From the NCBI GenBank assembly GCA_044221335.1, contig JBGAPI010000023.1, positions 13,421-77,420 on the forward strand: DNA of 64,000 nucleotides, given 5' to 3'. The notes beneath the pieces are model-generated. The model was given only the letters and a program-made list of their open reading frames with translations, ran no database searches and was not told the DNA's origin. The first letter of the stretch is position 1. Every line of letters starts with the position of its first letter. Source of the DNA: JBGAPI01 sp044221335. Its GTDB lineage: Bacteria; Pseudomonadota; Gammaproteobacteria; Xanthomonadales; Ahniellaceae. Below are positions 1-8,605 of the stretch, piece by piece. Both the position numbers and the translations under genes were made by a program.

Positions 1-669
1 CATCTCGCCACCGCCGCCGCTCTTCGGCTTGCCTTCGGTGGTGCGCTTCTCGAGCGCGGCGCGGACCTGGTCGATGGCGAGGTCGGACGCATCCTTCGCG
101 GTCAGCAGCGACCAGGCCTTGCCGCCGAGCTTGGTGTTGTCGATCGAGCGCAGCACGGACGCGTGGATCTTCGGGTCGATGCTGTCGGCCAGCACCAGGG
201 CGTTCTGGTCGATCTCGGCGATCTCGTCGGTCATGCTGCCGCGGGTCGCGTTGTCGCGGTTGCGGGTCATCAGGTTCGGGTAGCGCACATAGGCGTACAC
301 GCCGAAGAAGCCGGAGAAGATCACCAGCAGCATCAGCGTGAAGGCCAGGGTGTGGATGTTCCAGCCGAACTGGAAGCCGCAGTGGAGCAGGGCGATCACG
401 ATCAGCGAGGTGCCGAGATAGACGTGCGCGGACAGCCAGCCCACCATCGATCCCATCGACGACTTGTACATCCGCTTGCGGATCCCGAACGCGGTCAGCC
501 AGTAGATCAGCAGCGCGCCGATGGTCCCCAGCGTGTAGCCGAGCCAGGTTCCGCCGTTGGGGACGCCGAGCGGCTGGTGGACCACGTAGGCGGTGATCGC
601 GGCCAGCAGCAGGAGGATGGAGCCCCACAGATAGCGCTTGCCGCCGTAGGTGAAGAACGACTGATGCAT
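1..669 (-). CDS. Partial b-type cytochrome-like membrane protein (C-terminus beyond window)
   Basis: The reading frame is open from an ATG at 669 to the left edge, giving the first 223 residues. About four hydrophobic segments are visible (LWGSILLLLAAITAYVV, LGTIGALLIYWLTAFGI, a segment starting at SAHVYLGTSL, and IHTLAFTLMLLVIFSGFFGV). Histidines sit inside the membrane spans (SAHVYLG, ALLHCG, NIHTLAF), as expected of haem b ligands in cytochrome b561/ferric-reductase-like proteins. The segment after the last helix is soluble and polar. It lies 52 nt downstream of the cNMP/4Fe-4S flavoprotein on the same strand, so it may be the quinone- or haem-linked membrane partner of that reductase. The ATG follows an AGGAAT ribosome site. 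I cannot name the exact family; the haem role is inferred. Confidence 0.7.
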   Translation of the reverse strand, partial: MHQSFFTYGGKRYLWGSILLLLAAITAYVVHQPLGVPNGGTWLGYTLGTIGALLIYWLTAFGIRKRMYKSSMGSMVGWLSAHVYLGTSLIVIALLHCGFQFGWNIHTLAFTLMLLVIFSGFFGVYAYVRYPNLMTRNRDNATRGSMTDEIAEIDQNALVLADSIDPKIHASVLRSIDNTKLGGKAWSLLTAKDASDLAIDQVRAALEKRTTEGKPKSGGGGEM

Positions 670-721
670 GGCCTATTCCTGTTCTGATCGGTCGCGCTGC
701 TGGAATCCGGACGAACCGGAC

Positions 722-3136
722 TCAGCCGCGCGACTGGGCGTAAGCGGGGAATTCCTCGGGCGAGATGCGGATGGCGGCTCCGGTCGGGCAGGCGCGCACG
801 CACGCGGGGCCGCCCTTCAGGTCCTTGCACATGTCGCACTTGACCGCCTTCTTCTGTTCGAGCGGCGCGCCTTCGACCGGCTTCTTCTTCTCGTAGGGCG
901 CCTCGCCCGGGCCGTGGCCGGCACCGAACAGCAGCCACTGCAGCAGGCCGGGCTTCTTCTTCGGCTTGGCCGCCAGCTTGATCACCCCGTAGGGGCAGTT
1001 GCGCTCGCAGTTGCCGCATCCGATGCAGTTGTCGGCGATGAAGACCTCGCCGTTGGGGGAGCGCCGGATCGCGTCCGGCGGGCAGTCCTTCATGCAGTGC
1101 GGATGCTCGCAGTGGCGGCAGGAGGTCGGCACGTGCACGTTCGCGTAGGTCGGTCCGGCCTCGCGGCGCAGCCGCGAGGTGCCGTTGTGCGACTCCGCAC
1201 AGGCCTTCTCGCAGTTGTCGCAGCGGACGCACAGCGCCTCGTCGATCAGCAGGATGTCGGTCGCCTCGCCGGCGCCCTGCGAGATCAGGAAGGAGATGAT
1301 GTCGCCGCCCGAGGGCATCGACTGCATCGCGAGGTTGGCCGCGGTGCGCTGCTGATACTCGGCCTGCAGCTTCAGCCGCAGCACCGCGTTGCGGGCGACC
1401 AGGCGCTTGAAGGCCTCGCCGTCGAGCCGGATGGTCTCGGTGGCGACCGCGGCCTTCGCGGTGGCGGAGCGATTGCTCTCGCCGAGCAGTGCCATCTCGC
1501 CGACGTAGTTGCCCGCCGGCACGTAGGACAGCACGATCTCCTTGCCGGAGATGTTGCGCGAAATGGTCAAAGAACCGGTGCGCACCAGGTGCAGGCAGTC
1601 GCCCTGTTCGCCCTCGGTGAACACCACGTCGCCGGCCTTGAAGCGCTCGACCTTGGCGGTCTCGACCATTTCGGCGATCTGGTCGTAGGGGGCCTCGGCG
1701 GCGAAACGGGACTGGATCGCTCGGGCGATGAACACCTTGTCGATCTCGCGCTTCACGGCCTCGACCGAGGCGATCAGCTTCAGCATCGAGCGGCGCGGCG
1801 TCTCGATCAGCACGCAGCCGTTGCCGGCCACGACGGTGGCGGAGCGCCGGCGGCCGGAGATCAGGCTCATTTCGCCGAAGAACTGGCCCTTGCCGAGCGC
1901 GAAGCGGGCGCCCGACTCGGCCACGATCTGCACCTCGCCCTCGACGATGGTGTAGAAGGTGTTGGTGTAGTCGTTGCGGGAGAACACGGCGTCGCCGGGC
2001 TTCGGTACCCGCACGTCGGAGTCGAGCATGAACTCGCGCAGCTGCAGCGGCGTGATGTGCGACAGCACCTTGACGTTCTTCTGCACCTTCTCCAGCGCCG
2101 CGTTCACCGAGGTGAAGCCGGGCATCGGCTTGAACTTGTCCTTCAGCAGCGGCTCGTCGGCCGGCTCGACGGTATTGCCGAGGATGTACTCGACGACCTC
2201 GTAGCCCTGGTTCATCGCCTGCTTGATCAGCGGATAGCCGCCGAGCGCGCCGACGATGTACATGCCCTTGACGTTGGATTCGTACTGCGGGCTGATCGCC
2301 GGCACCGAGGCCGGATCCTTGCTGGGGAACTGGATGCCCCAGGACTCGACCAGGCTGCGCGGCGCGGTGGCGCCGAGGCGGGCGATCACGCGGTCGAGCA
2401 GGATCTGCGCCTTGCCCTTCGCGGTCTGCAGCACCATGCGGCCGGGCTTGCGCGAGCCCGCGGGGAGCGCGTCGACCCGTTCGGGTGCCGCGTTGTAGTA
2501 GCACTCGACGCTGCCTTCGTCGATCGCCTTCAGGATGCCCTGCTCGTTGCCCTTCTTGGCGCGCGAGAATTCGTCCTTGCGGTTGATGATGATGACGGTG
2601 TTCTGCTTCGCCAGCGCGATCGCGTTCTCGATCGCGGCGTCGCCGGCGCCGACCACGACGATGGTCTCGCCCGAGTATTCGCCCGGGTCGTCGAGCTGGT
2701 ACTGCACGAACGGCAGGTCCTCGCCGGGGCAGCCGAGCTTGCGGATGTTGCCCTGCAGGCCGATGCCGAGGATCACGTACTCCGCCTCGATCACCGCGCC
2801 GTTGCTGCAGGTGAGCACGAAGCCGGAGTCGTTCTTCACGATCTTGGCGACTTCGTGGTTGAACTTGGTGTTGGTGTTGAGCTTCGTGAGGCCTGTGTTC
2901 CAGGCCTCGAGGATCGCTTCGCGGGTGCCGGCCTTGAACTCCAGCGGCGAGCGCAGCGGCAGGATCCCCGGCTCGTCCATCACGTGCTTACCTTTCTGGT
3001 AGCGGTAGATGGTGTACGAGATGTAGGGCGTGGCCTCCAACAGGACGTGGGAGACCCCCAGTTCGGCGGCGTGCGCCGCGGCGGACTTGCCACCCGGCCC
3101 CGATCCGATGACGGCAATCTTGTAGCGCTCGGCCAT
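722..3136 (-). CDS. FAD/NAD(P) reductase fused to two cNMP-binding domains and a 4Fe-4S ferredoxin module
   Basis: 804 residues. The N-terminal third is a thioredoxin-reductase-like flavoprotein, with an FAD motif (VIGSGPGGKSAAAHAAELG, near residue 9) and an NAD(P) motif (VVVVGAGDAAIENAIALA, near 165). Two consecutive cyclic-nucleotide-binding beta-barrels follow, roughly residues 360-470 and 480-600 (GQFFGEMSLISGRRRS and GNYVGEMALLGESNRS). The C-terminal 190 residues carry cysteine clusters for several 4Fe-4S centres (CVRCDNCEKAC, CRHCEHPHCMKDC, CIGCGNCERNC, and CDMC with CVRAC). Electrons probably pass from NAD(P)H via FAD to the iron-sulfur wires and on to the membrane cytochrome encoded next, with nucleotide or effector control; that flow is inferred. 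The start at 3136 is chosen because GGAGGG lies 8 nt upstream; an upstream in-frame GTG-type start has no such site. Confidence 0.88.
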   Translation of the reverse strand: MAERYKIAVIGSGPGGKSAAAHAAELGVSHVLLEATPYISYTIYRYQKGKHVMDEPGILPLRSPLEFKAGTREAILEAWNTGLTKLNTNTKFNHEVAKIVKNDSGFVLTCSNGAVIEAEYVILGIGLQGNIRKLGCPGEDLPFVQYQLDDPGEYSGETIVVVGAGDAAIENAIALAKQNTVIIINRKDEFSRAKKGNEQGILKAIDEGSVECYYNAAPERVDALPAGSRKPGRMVLQTAKGKAQILLDRVIARLGATAPRSLVESWGIQFPSKDPASVPAISPQYESNVKGMYIVGALGGYPLIKQAMNQGYEVVEYILGNTVEPADEPLLKDKFKPMPGFTSVNAALEKVQKNVKVLSHITPLQLREFMLDSDVRVPKPGDAVFSRNDYTNTFYTIVEGEVQIVAESGARFALGKGQFFGEMSLISGRRRSATVVAGNGCVLIETPRRSMLKLIASVEAVKREIDKVFIARAIQSRFAAEAPYDQIAEMVETAKVERFKAGDVVFTEGEQGDCLHLVRTGSLTISRNISGKEIVLSYVPAGNYVGEMALLGESNRSATAKAAVATETIRLDGEAFKRLVARNAVLRLKLQAEYQQRTAANLAMQSMPSGGDIISFLISQGAGEATDILLIDEALCVRCDNCEKACAESHNGTSRLRREAGPTYANVHVPTSCRHCEHPHCMKDCPPDAIRRSPNGEVFIADNCIGCGNCERNCPYGVIKLAAKPKKKPGLLQWLLFGAGHGPGEAPYEKKKPVEGAPLEQKKAVKCDMCKDLKGGPACVRACPTGAAIRISPEEFPAYAQSRG

Positions 3137-3494
3137 GCGGATATCCCTCCCCGGATGCACACCGACGAGGCCGGATCATATCCGACTCGTCAGCGAAAAT
3201 AACCCGGAACAATCAGGACAAGAACGGTCGAATTTGCTTCGCAGTAGCGAGCACTCGGATGTGCTTCCGATCCAGCGACGGGATCTCCGAGGGCAAATGC
3301 GGCATCGTCGGCGGAAGACTCGGATCGCCCGGAAATTCGCGGGTCGCGTTCACGCCGTCTTCGCATCCGAAGGGGACAGCGCGCGCAGCGCGCCACCCCC
3401 GGAATTGCGACGAAGTTTGAATCGCGCGCAACACATCGTATGGCACGGTGGGATCAGGATAAGATCGGTCCACGATGCAGACGAACCTCTCGGC
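3137..3494. other. Divergent intergenic region (358 nt)
   Basis: The region separates the minus-strand flavoprotein from the plus-strand PilZ gene and should hold both promoters. A weak sigma70-like pair on the plus strand is TTGAAT at 3418-3423 with TATGGC 16 nt later. No clear FNR/CRP palindrome is visible, although the flavoprotein carries cNMP domains. An open frame continues upstream of the PilZ start through this DNA, but its translation is compositionally unlike protein. Nothing else was recognised. Confidence 0.4.
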
Positions 3495-5177
3495 ATGAGC
3501 GACATCTACCGGCGACTCGCCAGCGGTTTTCCTGAGCGCAAGATGCCGGGCAAGGACCATTTCCAGGCCGACGCCCGCAGCCTGGCGCGCTGGATCGAGG
3601 CGCTGCCGCTCGCCAACGCCGCCGCGACCGCACGCCTGCTCTACCAGGCGCTGCGGGAGATGAACACGCTGAAGATCGACGGCCTGGCGCGCCTGGCGGC
3701 CCTGGAGTCGCTGCGGGCGCCGGTGCACCAGATCGTGCAGACGGTGGACCGCCAGATCATCGGCTCGAGCTTCCCGCTGCCGCCGCAGAAGGCCCAGCTG
3801 GGCTCGGTCGCGCAGGACTTCCAGTTCGAGATGGCGCAGGGCTACCGGATGGCGGCCTACGAGATCTGCGCGCCGGAGGGCAAGGTGCCGTTCCTGCGCG
3901 GCAAGTCGGTGGCCCTGGCGCTGACCCGCGCCGCCTCCCACCTCGCCGCGCAGCTGGCCAAGGCCTACCTGGTGTACGCGGCGCCGGCGTCTGGAACCTG
4001 GTCGGCCCTGCACGACGTGTTCCGCTTCGCCCAGTCGATCGCGCTCGACGACAAGGCGGTGGAAGACCCGCTGCTCGGCGGGGCGGAGGTCAACGTCCGC
4101 CTGTCCTACACGCATGCACTGCTGCTGGCGATCAGCAATCCCTACCGGCTGGGCCAGAAGGAGATCTACGACAGCACCGCCGTGACGCTTGCCTGGGCGC
4201 CGGTGGTCAGCCTGCGCGGCGGCGGGGCTTCCAGCCCGCGGGCGTTCTCGATCCCGCTCGAGCAGGACGCCGGCCCGGGCTACATTCCGGAAGAGCGCCG
4301 CAGCGACAGCATCGGTCTCGCCCATTTCGACACCGTCGGCCTCGAGCGCGACCTCGAACGCCAGCTGGCCTTCGTCAATGGCGAGGCCGGGTCGATCGGT
4401 TTCCGCCTGCGCGGGGCGCCGGTGGTCACGGTCAGCGCCGAACTGGTGAAGCGCCTGGTCGCGTCCTGGCAGCCGATTTCCGAACGTTCGCACCAGCGCT
4501 GGCCGGCCCACCACACGCTCGACACGCTGATCGGCCTGCACGCGGTCCATTTCAACCTGGCGGGTGGCCAGGATTTCGAGGCCTTCATGCGGCGCATGCG
4601 CGGGCCCGCGATCCAGCTCACCGAGCGCGAGCGCACCGCCTCCTGGGCCTCTGGCGGCGCCGAGGCGGCCCGTCCGGAGCGGGTATCGGCCCGGATCAAC
4701 GACCAGAGTCTCGGCGGCTACCGGCTGGAGTGGCCGAAGGCGGAGTCGCTGAAGGCGCGGGTCGGCGAGGTGATCGGGCTGGCATTGCCGTCCGACGAGC
4801 CCAGCGACCAGCACTGGATGATCGGCGTCGTGCGCTGGCTCCGGATCGGCACCGATCGGGTCGAGGCGGGCGTCGAGCTTATCGCGCGCACGGCGCGGGC
4901 CGCGGCGGTGCGCGCGCTCGACCATGCCGGGCATCCGCGCGCCGCGGTGCGCGCGATCCGGATGGAGTCGCTCGAGGATGCGGGCGATCCGTCCTACCTG
5001 GCACCGCAGATGTCCGACCTCACCGCGGCGCGGGTCGAGGTCACCGAGGCGCCCGAGCCCTATGGCGTGTCCGAGGACTGCGAAGTCCGGATCCTGACCG
5101 ACCACCGCGTTCGCGAGCAGTCCGTGTCCTACCTGCGTCTGACCATCGAACCCCAGGCACAAAGCCAAGCAGCATGA
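3495..5177 (+). CDS. Large PilZ-domain protein (probable c-di-GMP receptor)
   Basis: 560 residues from the ATG at 3495. The first ~450 residues are mostly helical with no family I recognise. The C-terminal ~110 residues contain the PilZ signature: RVSAR followed directly by DQSLGG (the RxxxR...D/NxSxxG pattern that binds cyclic di-GMP), then a beta-rich stretch MIGVVRWLR...VEAGVELI typical of PilZ barrels. It overlaps ispG by 4 nt (ATGA), so the two are translationally coupled. An upstream in-frame extension to 3135 has no ribosome site and poor composition and was discarded. Another c-di-GMP protein (GGDEF-EAL) is encoded 5 kb away. The effector function of the long N-terminal region is unknown. 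Confidence 0.82.
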   Translation: MSDIYRRLASGFPERKMPGKDHFQADARSLARWIEALPLANAAATARLLYQALREMNTLKIDGLARLAALESLRAPVHQIVQTVDRQIIGSSFPLPPQKAQLGSVAQDFQFEMAQGYRMAAYEICAPEGKVPFLRGKSVALALTRAASHLAAQLAKAYLVYAAPASGTWSALHDVFRFAQSIALDDKAVEDPLLGGAEVNVRLSYTHALLLAISNPYRLGQKEIYDSTAVTLAWAPVVSLRGGGASSPRAFSIPLEQDAGPGYIPEERRSDSIGLAHFDTVGLERDLERQLAFVNGEAGSIGFRLRGAPVVTVSAELVKRLVASWQPISERSHQRWPAHHTLDTLIGLHAVHFNLAGGQDFEAFMRRMRGPAIQLTERERTASWASGGAEAARPERVSARINDQSLGGYRLEWPKAESLKARVGEVIGLALPSDEPSDQHWMIGVVRWLRIGTDRVEAGVELIARTARAAAVRALDHAGHPRAAVRAIRMESLEDAGDPSYLAPQMSDLTAARVEVTEAPEPYGVSEDCEVRILTDHRVREQSVSYLRLTIEPQAQSQAA

Positions 5178-6415
5178 GTTTCGAGTCCCCGTATCTCCCG
5201 CGCCGGCGCAGCGTCCCGGTCGCGGTCGGCAGGCTGCGCATCGGCGGCGATGCGCCGGTCGTCGTGCAGTCGATGACCAACACCGACACCGCCGACGTCG
5301 CGGCCAGCGTCAAGCAGGTCGCCGAACTCGCGCGCGCCGGCTCCGAGCTGGTGCGCCTCACCGTCAACACCCCGGAGGCGGCCGCGGCGATCCCGCGGAT
5401 CCGCGAGAAGCTCGACCGGATGGCGGTGGAGGTGCCGCTGATCGGCGACTTCCACTACAACGGCCACCAGCTGCTTGCGGCCGAGCCGGCCTGCGCGACG
5501 GCGCTGGCGAAATACCGGATCAATCCGGGCAACGTCGGCTTCGGCCGCAAGAAGGACCAGCAGTTCGCGACCCTGATCGAGCTTGCCGCGCGCCATCACA
5601 AGCCGGTGCGGATCGGGGTCAACTGGGGTTCGCTGGACCAGCAGCTGCTGGCCCGGCTGATGGACGAGAACCATGCCCGGGTCGAGCCCTGGGAGGCCAG
5701 CCGGGTGATGCGCGAAGCGCTGGTGCGATCGGCGCTCGACTCCGCGGAGCGCGCCGAGGAACTGGGGCTGCCGCGCGAGCGCATCGTGCTGTCGTGCAAG
5801 GTCAGCGGCGTGCAGGAGCTGATCGCGGTGTACCGCGACCTCGCGAAGCGCGGCGACTACGCGCTGCACCTCGGCCTCACCGAGGCGGGCATGGGCAGCA
5901 AGGGCATCGTCGCTTCGACGGCCGCGCTCGGCGTGCTGCTGGGCGAGGGCATCGGCGACACCATCCGGATCTCGCTGACGCCGGAGCCGGGCGAGTCGCG
6001 CACGCGCGAGGTGATCGTCGCCCAGGAGCTGCTGCAGACCATGGGCCTGCGCGCCTTCACCCCGCTGGTCACCGCCTGTCCCGGCTGCGGCCGCACCACC
6101 AGCACGCTGTTCCAGGAGCTGGCGAAGACGGTGCAGGAACACGTCCGCGCGAAGATGCCGGAGTGGCGCCTGCAGTACGACGGGGTCGAGAACCTGACGC
6201 TGGCGGTGATGGGCTGCGTCGTCAACGGTCCCGGCGAGTCCAAGCACGCGGACATCGGCATTTCGCTACCCGGCACCGGCGAGGCGCCGGCAGCACCGGT
6301 GTTCATCGACGGCGAGAAGGTGTCGACGCTGCGCGGCGAGAACATCGCGCAGGATTTCGTGGGGATGATCGAGCGCTACGTGGCGCGGCGGTATGTGCCC
6401 AAGGCGCAGGGCTGA
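5174..6415 (+). CDS. ispG: 4-hydroxy-3-methylbut-2-enyl diphosphate synthase (IspG/GcpE)
   Basis: 413 residues, normal length for proteobacterial IspG. It catalyses the penultimate step of the MEP isoprenoid pathway, reductive ring opening of MEcPP to HMBPP, with a 4Fe-4S cluster fed by flavodoxin or ferredoxin. The N-terminal TIM-barrel begins with the conserved RRRSVPVAVGRLRIGG and VQSMTNTDTADV. The C-terminal cluster domain has TACPGCGRTTS and MGCVVNGPGESKHADIGISLPG, supplying the three cysteines and the glutamate ligand. The start overlaps the upstream PilZ gene by 4 nt. Its TGA stop (6413-6415) lies inside the first unit of a GGGCTGA heptamer array. Confidence 0.97.
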   Translation: MSFESPYLPRRRSVPVAVGRLRIGGDAPVVVQSMTNTDTADVAASVKQVAELARAGSELVRLTVNTPEAAAAIPRIREKLDRMAVEVPLIGDFHYNGHQLLAAEPACATALAKYRINPGNVGFGRKKDQQFATLIELAARHHKPVRIGVNWGSLDQQLLARLMDENHARVEPWEASRVMREALVRSALDSAERAEELGLPRERIVLSCKVSGVQELIAVYRDLAKRGDYALHLGLTEAGMGSKGIVASTAALGVLLGEGIGDTIRISLTPEPGESRTREVIVAQELLQTMGLRAFTPLVTACPGCGRTTSTLFQELAKTVQEHVRAKMPEWRLQYDGVENLTLAVMGCVVNGPGESKHADIGISLPGTGEAPAAPVFIDGEKVSTLRGENIAQDFVGMIERYVARRYVPKAQG

Positions 6416-6436
6416 GGGCTGAGGGCCGGGGGCTGA
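6409..6436 (+). repeat. Tandem heptamer array (GGGCTGA)4
   Basis: Four consecutive 7-nt units: GGGCTGA, GGGCTGA, GGGCCGG, GGGCTGA. The TGA of the first unit is the stop codon of ispG. It belongs to a family of heptamer arrays with the pattern GGGCNNA found at several places in this window. Confidence 0.85.
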
Positions 6437-6551
6437 AGCCAGGGTGCGTCTCGGACGCACCAGCATTGACGCGCGGACGGGCACCGCCCGCACTACGCCG
6501 ACGGGTTCACAGCACAGCGCACCGCAATTCCCGCTTCGACGAGAAGTCTGC

Positions 6552-6693
6552 TGTGGGACGGGGCTTCAGCCCCGATGGCGATCCGCTACGCCGTCGCGAC
6601 TGAGGTGCTTCGACCGGATGGCCGTGATGCACGCTCTCGCAATCGCCGCATCGTTGCCGTGGTTCGCCATCGGGGCTGAAGCCCCGTCCCACA
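6552..6693. repeat. REP-like inverted pair, two perfect 30-nt arms
   Basis: The arm at 6552-6581 is the exact reverse complement of the arm at 6664-6693. Each arm contains its own short palindrome (GGGGCTTCAGCCCC), so each can fold alone or the two can pair across 82 nt. This is the usual arrangement of paired REP sequences (BIME) in gammaproteobacteria. It lies between the convergent genes ispG and the EamA transporter, with no gene between the arms. Confidence 0.8.
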
Positions 6694-6760
6694 AGAGCCG
6701 GTCGTGAGGAGTCGCTCCAGACGCGCGCCTCGTGCCCTGAATCGCAGCGAGGAGAGGACA

Positions 6761-6879
6761 CTGCGCCCTGCGCCCTGCGCCCTGCGCCCTGCGCCCTGCG
6801 CCCTGCGCCCTGCGCCCTGTGCTCTGCGCTCTGTGCTCTGTGCCCTGTGCCCTGTGCCCTGTGCCCTGTGCCCTGTGCC
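6761..6879. repeat. Seventeen tandem heptamers CTGYGCY
   Basis: 119 nt made of exactly 17 units of 7 nt. The first eight read CTGCGCC, three are CTGTGCT or CTGCGCT, and the last six are CTGTGCC. On the other strand they read GGGCGCA/GGGCACA, matching the GGGCNNA heptamer pattern of the shorter arrays here. The copies are so uniform that recent expansion or contraction is likely. No start codon with a ribosome site uses it. Confidence 0.9.
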
Positions 6880-6930
6880 CAAATTTTCAGCGAAGCGACG
6901 GCGACTGCTCACAAGATGCCCCCAGAGTTT

Positions 6931-6951
6931 CAGCCCTCAGCCCTCAGCCCC
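6931..6951 (-). repeat. Tandem heptamer array, three CAGCCCT units
   Basis: Three 7-nt units (CAGCCCT, CAGCCCT, CAGCCCC), the reverse complement of the GGGCTGA array at 6409. The array abuts the TAG stop of the EamA gene (6951-6953), so the intergenic region is bracketed by the same heptamer in opposite orientation. Confidence 0.8.
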
Positions 6952-7901
6952 TACCGCGGCGGCGGCCGATCGCCGGCAATCTCGGGATCCGTCGCTACCC
7001 GCTGCGCCAGCTTCGCCTCGCGGCGGGCGATGTAGATGTTGGACGCGAAGATGATCGCCGAGCCGATCGCCGTGTAGCGGTCGAGATGCTCGTCGAACAG
7101 GCACCAGGCCAGCACGGCGACCACCGGCAACTGCACGAAGCTGATCGGCGTGAGCACCGACGCGTCGCCGAGGCGCAGCCCGCGGGTCCAGAGCATGTGT
7201 GCGGTCGTGCCGAGGCCGCCGGCCAGCGCCACCCACAGCCAGGTGAGTCCGACCGGCCATTGCCAGACCAGCAGGGCCGGGATCAGCGTCATCGGCACCC
7301 ACAGCATCGTGGTGGTCAGCACGATCGCGTCGGCCGATTCGGTACGGGTCAGGAACTTGATGCTGATCGACACGCTGGCGCTCATCGCCGCCGCCAGCAG
7401 CGCGACGAAGATCCCCGCGGAGAAATCCTGCGAGAACGGCCGCACCACCACCAGGACGCCGAGGAAGCCGACGAACACCGCCGTCCAGCGTCGCGCGCGC
7501 ACCACCTCGCCCAGCACCAGCACGGCGCCGATGGTGACGAACAGCGGTGTGGAGTAGGTGATCGCGATCGCCTGCGCGATCGGCAGGTGGGCGATCGCCC
7601 AGAAGCCCGACAGCATCGAGATGGTGCCGATCACGCAGCGGAACAGGTACAGCGGCAGCTTGTCGGTGCCGAGGATGCCCGGCCCGTGGCGGAACAGGAT
7701 GGGCAGCGCGAACAGCAGGCCGAAGAGATTGCGGAAGAACGCGACCTCGAACGCATGCAGCTGCTCGGAAGCCTTGCGGATGGTGATCGCCATGAAGCCG
7801 AAGAACACCGCCGACAGCGTCATCAGCAGCACCGCGCGCCAGAGCTGGCGCGCGGGGTCGCCGGGAGTCCCGGGAGTGGGCGCGGCCGCCGCCGTCGTCA
7901 T
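6951..7901 (-). CDS. EamA/DMT-family membrane transporter
   Basis: 316 residues with about ten hydrophobic helices arranged as two EamA halves (first starting VLLMTLSAVFFGFMAITIRK, second starting SAGIFVALLAAAMSASVSIS). This is the drug/metabolite exporter superfamily; the substrate cannot be told from sequence. The N-terminus carries an Ala/Pro/Gly-rich cytosolic tail. The ATG (7899-7901) overlaps the TGA of efpL by 4 nt, so the two are co-translated. Its TAG stop is adjacent to a heptamer repeat. Confidence 0.88.
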   Translation of the reverse strand: MTTAAAAPTPGTPGDPARQLWRAVLLMTLSAVFFGFMAITIRKASEQLHAFEVAFFRNLFGLLFALPILFRHGPGILGTDKLPLYLFRCVIGTISMLSGFWAIAHLPIAQAIAITYSTPLFVTIGAVLVLGEVVRARRWTAVFVGFLGVLVVVRPFSQDFSAGIFVALLAAAMSASVSISIKFLTRTESADAIVLTTTMLWVPMTLIPALLVWQWPVGLTWLWVALAGGLGTTAHMLWTRGLRLGDASVLTPISFVQLPVVAVLAWCLFDEHLDRYTAIGSAIIFASNIYIARREAKLAQRVATDPEIAGDRPPPR

Positions 7902-8461
7902 GCGCGGCCGAGGAACTCGCCGGTTTCGGTGGAGACGCGGACCTTCTCCCCGGTGGTGATGTATTCCGGCACCTGGATCTCGATGCCGCTGGACAGCTTC
8001 GCCGGCTTCGGCCGCTTGGTCGCGGTCGCGCCTTTCAGCTCCGGTGCGGTGTCGACGACTTCGAGCTCGACGCTCTGCGGCAGCTGCAGCGCCAGCGGCG
8101 TCTCGTCGCGCAGCAGCACGTAGCAGCCCTCGAGGCCTTCGGTGATGTAGCCGGCGACGTCGGCGAGGCCGTTCGCGTCGAGGAGGTACTGGGTGTAGTC
8201 CTCGGCGTCCATGAACACGAACGAGGTGTCGTCGCGGTAGGAGAAGGTCGCCGCGCGTCGCGACAGTTCGATTTCCGGCAGATCGTCCTCGGCGCGCAGG
8301 CTGAGGTCGAGCTTCACGCCGCCCGGCACCGAATACATCTGGAAACGGTAGGTCGTGTTGCCGCCGCGACCCTGAGGCGCGCTGCGCTCGATCGAGCTGA
8401 TCTGCCAGGTCTGGTTGTTGTGCTGGACGACGTTGCCTTTCTTGAGGTCGGAGGCCTTCAT
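7898..8461 (-). CDS. yeiP: Elongation factor P-like protein EfpL (YeiP)
   Basis: 187 residues with the three beta-barrel domains of EF-P. It resembles E. coli YeiP/EfpL more than EF-P: FVFMDAEDYTQYLLD, a domain II/III junction reading ELKGATATKRPKPAKLSSG, and a C-terminus IQVPEYITTGEKVRVSTETGEFLGRA. The tip of the domain I loop is PQGRGGNT, with Arg where canonical EF-P has the modified lysine, as in EfpL. The family relieves ribosomes stalled at polyproline and related motifs. The start is MKASDLKKG at 8461; a longer in-frame extension upstream runs through repeat DNA. It is coupled by 4 nt to the EamA gene downstream. Confidence 0.93.
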   Translation of the reverse strand: MKASDLKKGNVVQHNNQTWQISSIERSAPQGRGGNTTYRFQMYSVPGGVKLDLSLRAEDDLPEIELSRRAATFSYRDDTSFVFMDAEDYTQYLLDANGLADVAGYITEGLEGCYVLLRDETPLALQLPQSVELEVVDTAPELKGATATKRPKPAKLSSGIEIQVPEYITTGEKVRVSTETGEFLGRA

Positions 8462-8497
8462 GTGTCGTGTGGTCTTGTCGGATTCGTGGATGGGCGA

Positions 8498-8577
8498 GGG
8501 CCCAGGGCCCGGTGGGATTTCGGCAGCGTCGATGCCTCGCACTCGCAGGAGCCCGCTCCTTCGGGGCCCTGTGCCTT
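8498..8577. repeat. GGGCCCA heptamers in inverted arrangement
   Basis: GGGCCCA-GGGCCCG (8498-8511) faces GGGCCCT-GTGCCTT (8564-8577) across ~50 nt. The enclosed DNA shares the words GATGCCTCGC and GGTCGAA with the larger element at 23362-23500, so both look like copies of one element. It occupies the gap between efpL and the SDR gene. Confidence 0.6.
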
Positions 8578-8605
8578 GGTCGAAGCGAATCGCCGCGATG
8601 AACGG

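Noticed and set aside
668..3202. 844-codon open frame antisense to the cNMP flavoprotein
   Set aside because: High G+C creates long antisense frames; it has no ribosome site or domain, while the minus strand encodes clear FAD, cNMP and ferredoxin motifs.
3135..3494. N-terminal extension of the PilZ gene
   Set aside because: The extension is not protein-like, has no ribosome site and would cover the divergent promoter region.
6761..6879. CRISPR-like array
   Set aside because: The 7-nt units are contiguous with no spacers, so it is a simple tandem repeat.
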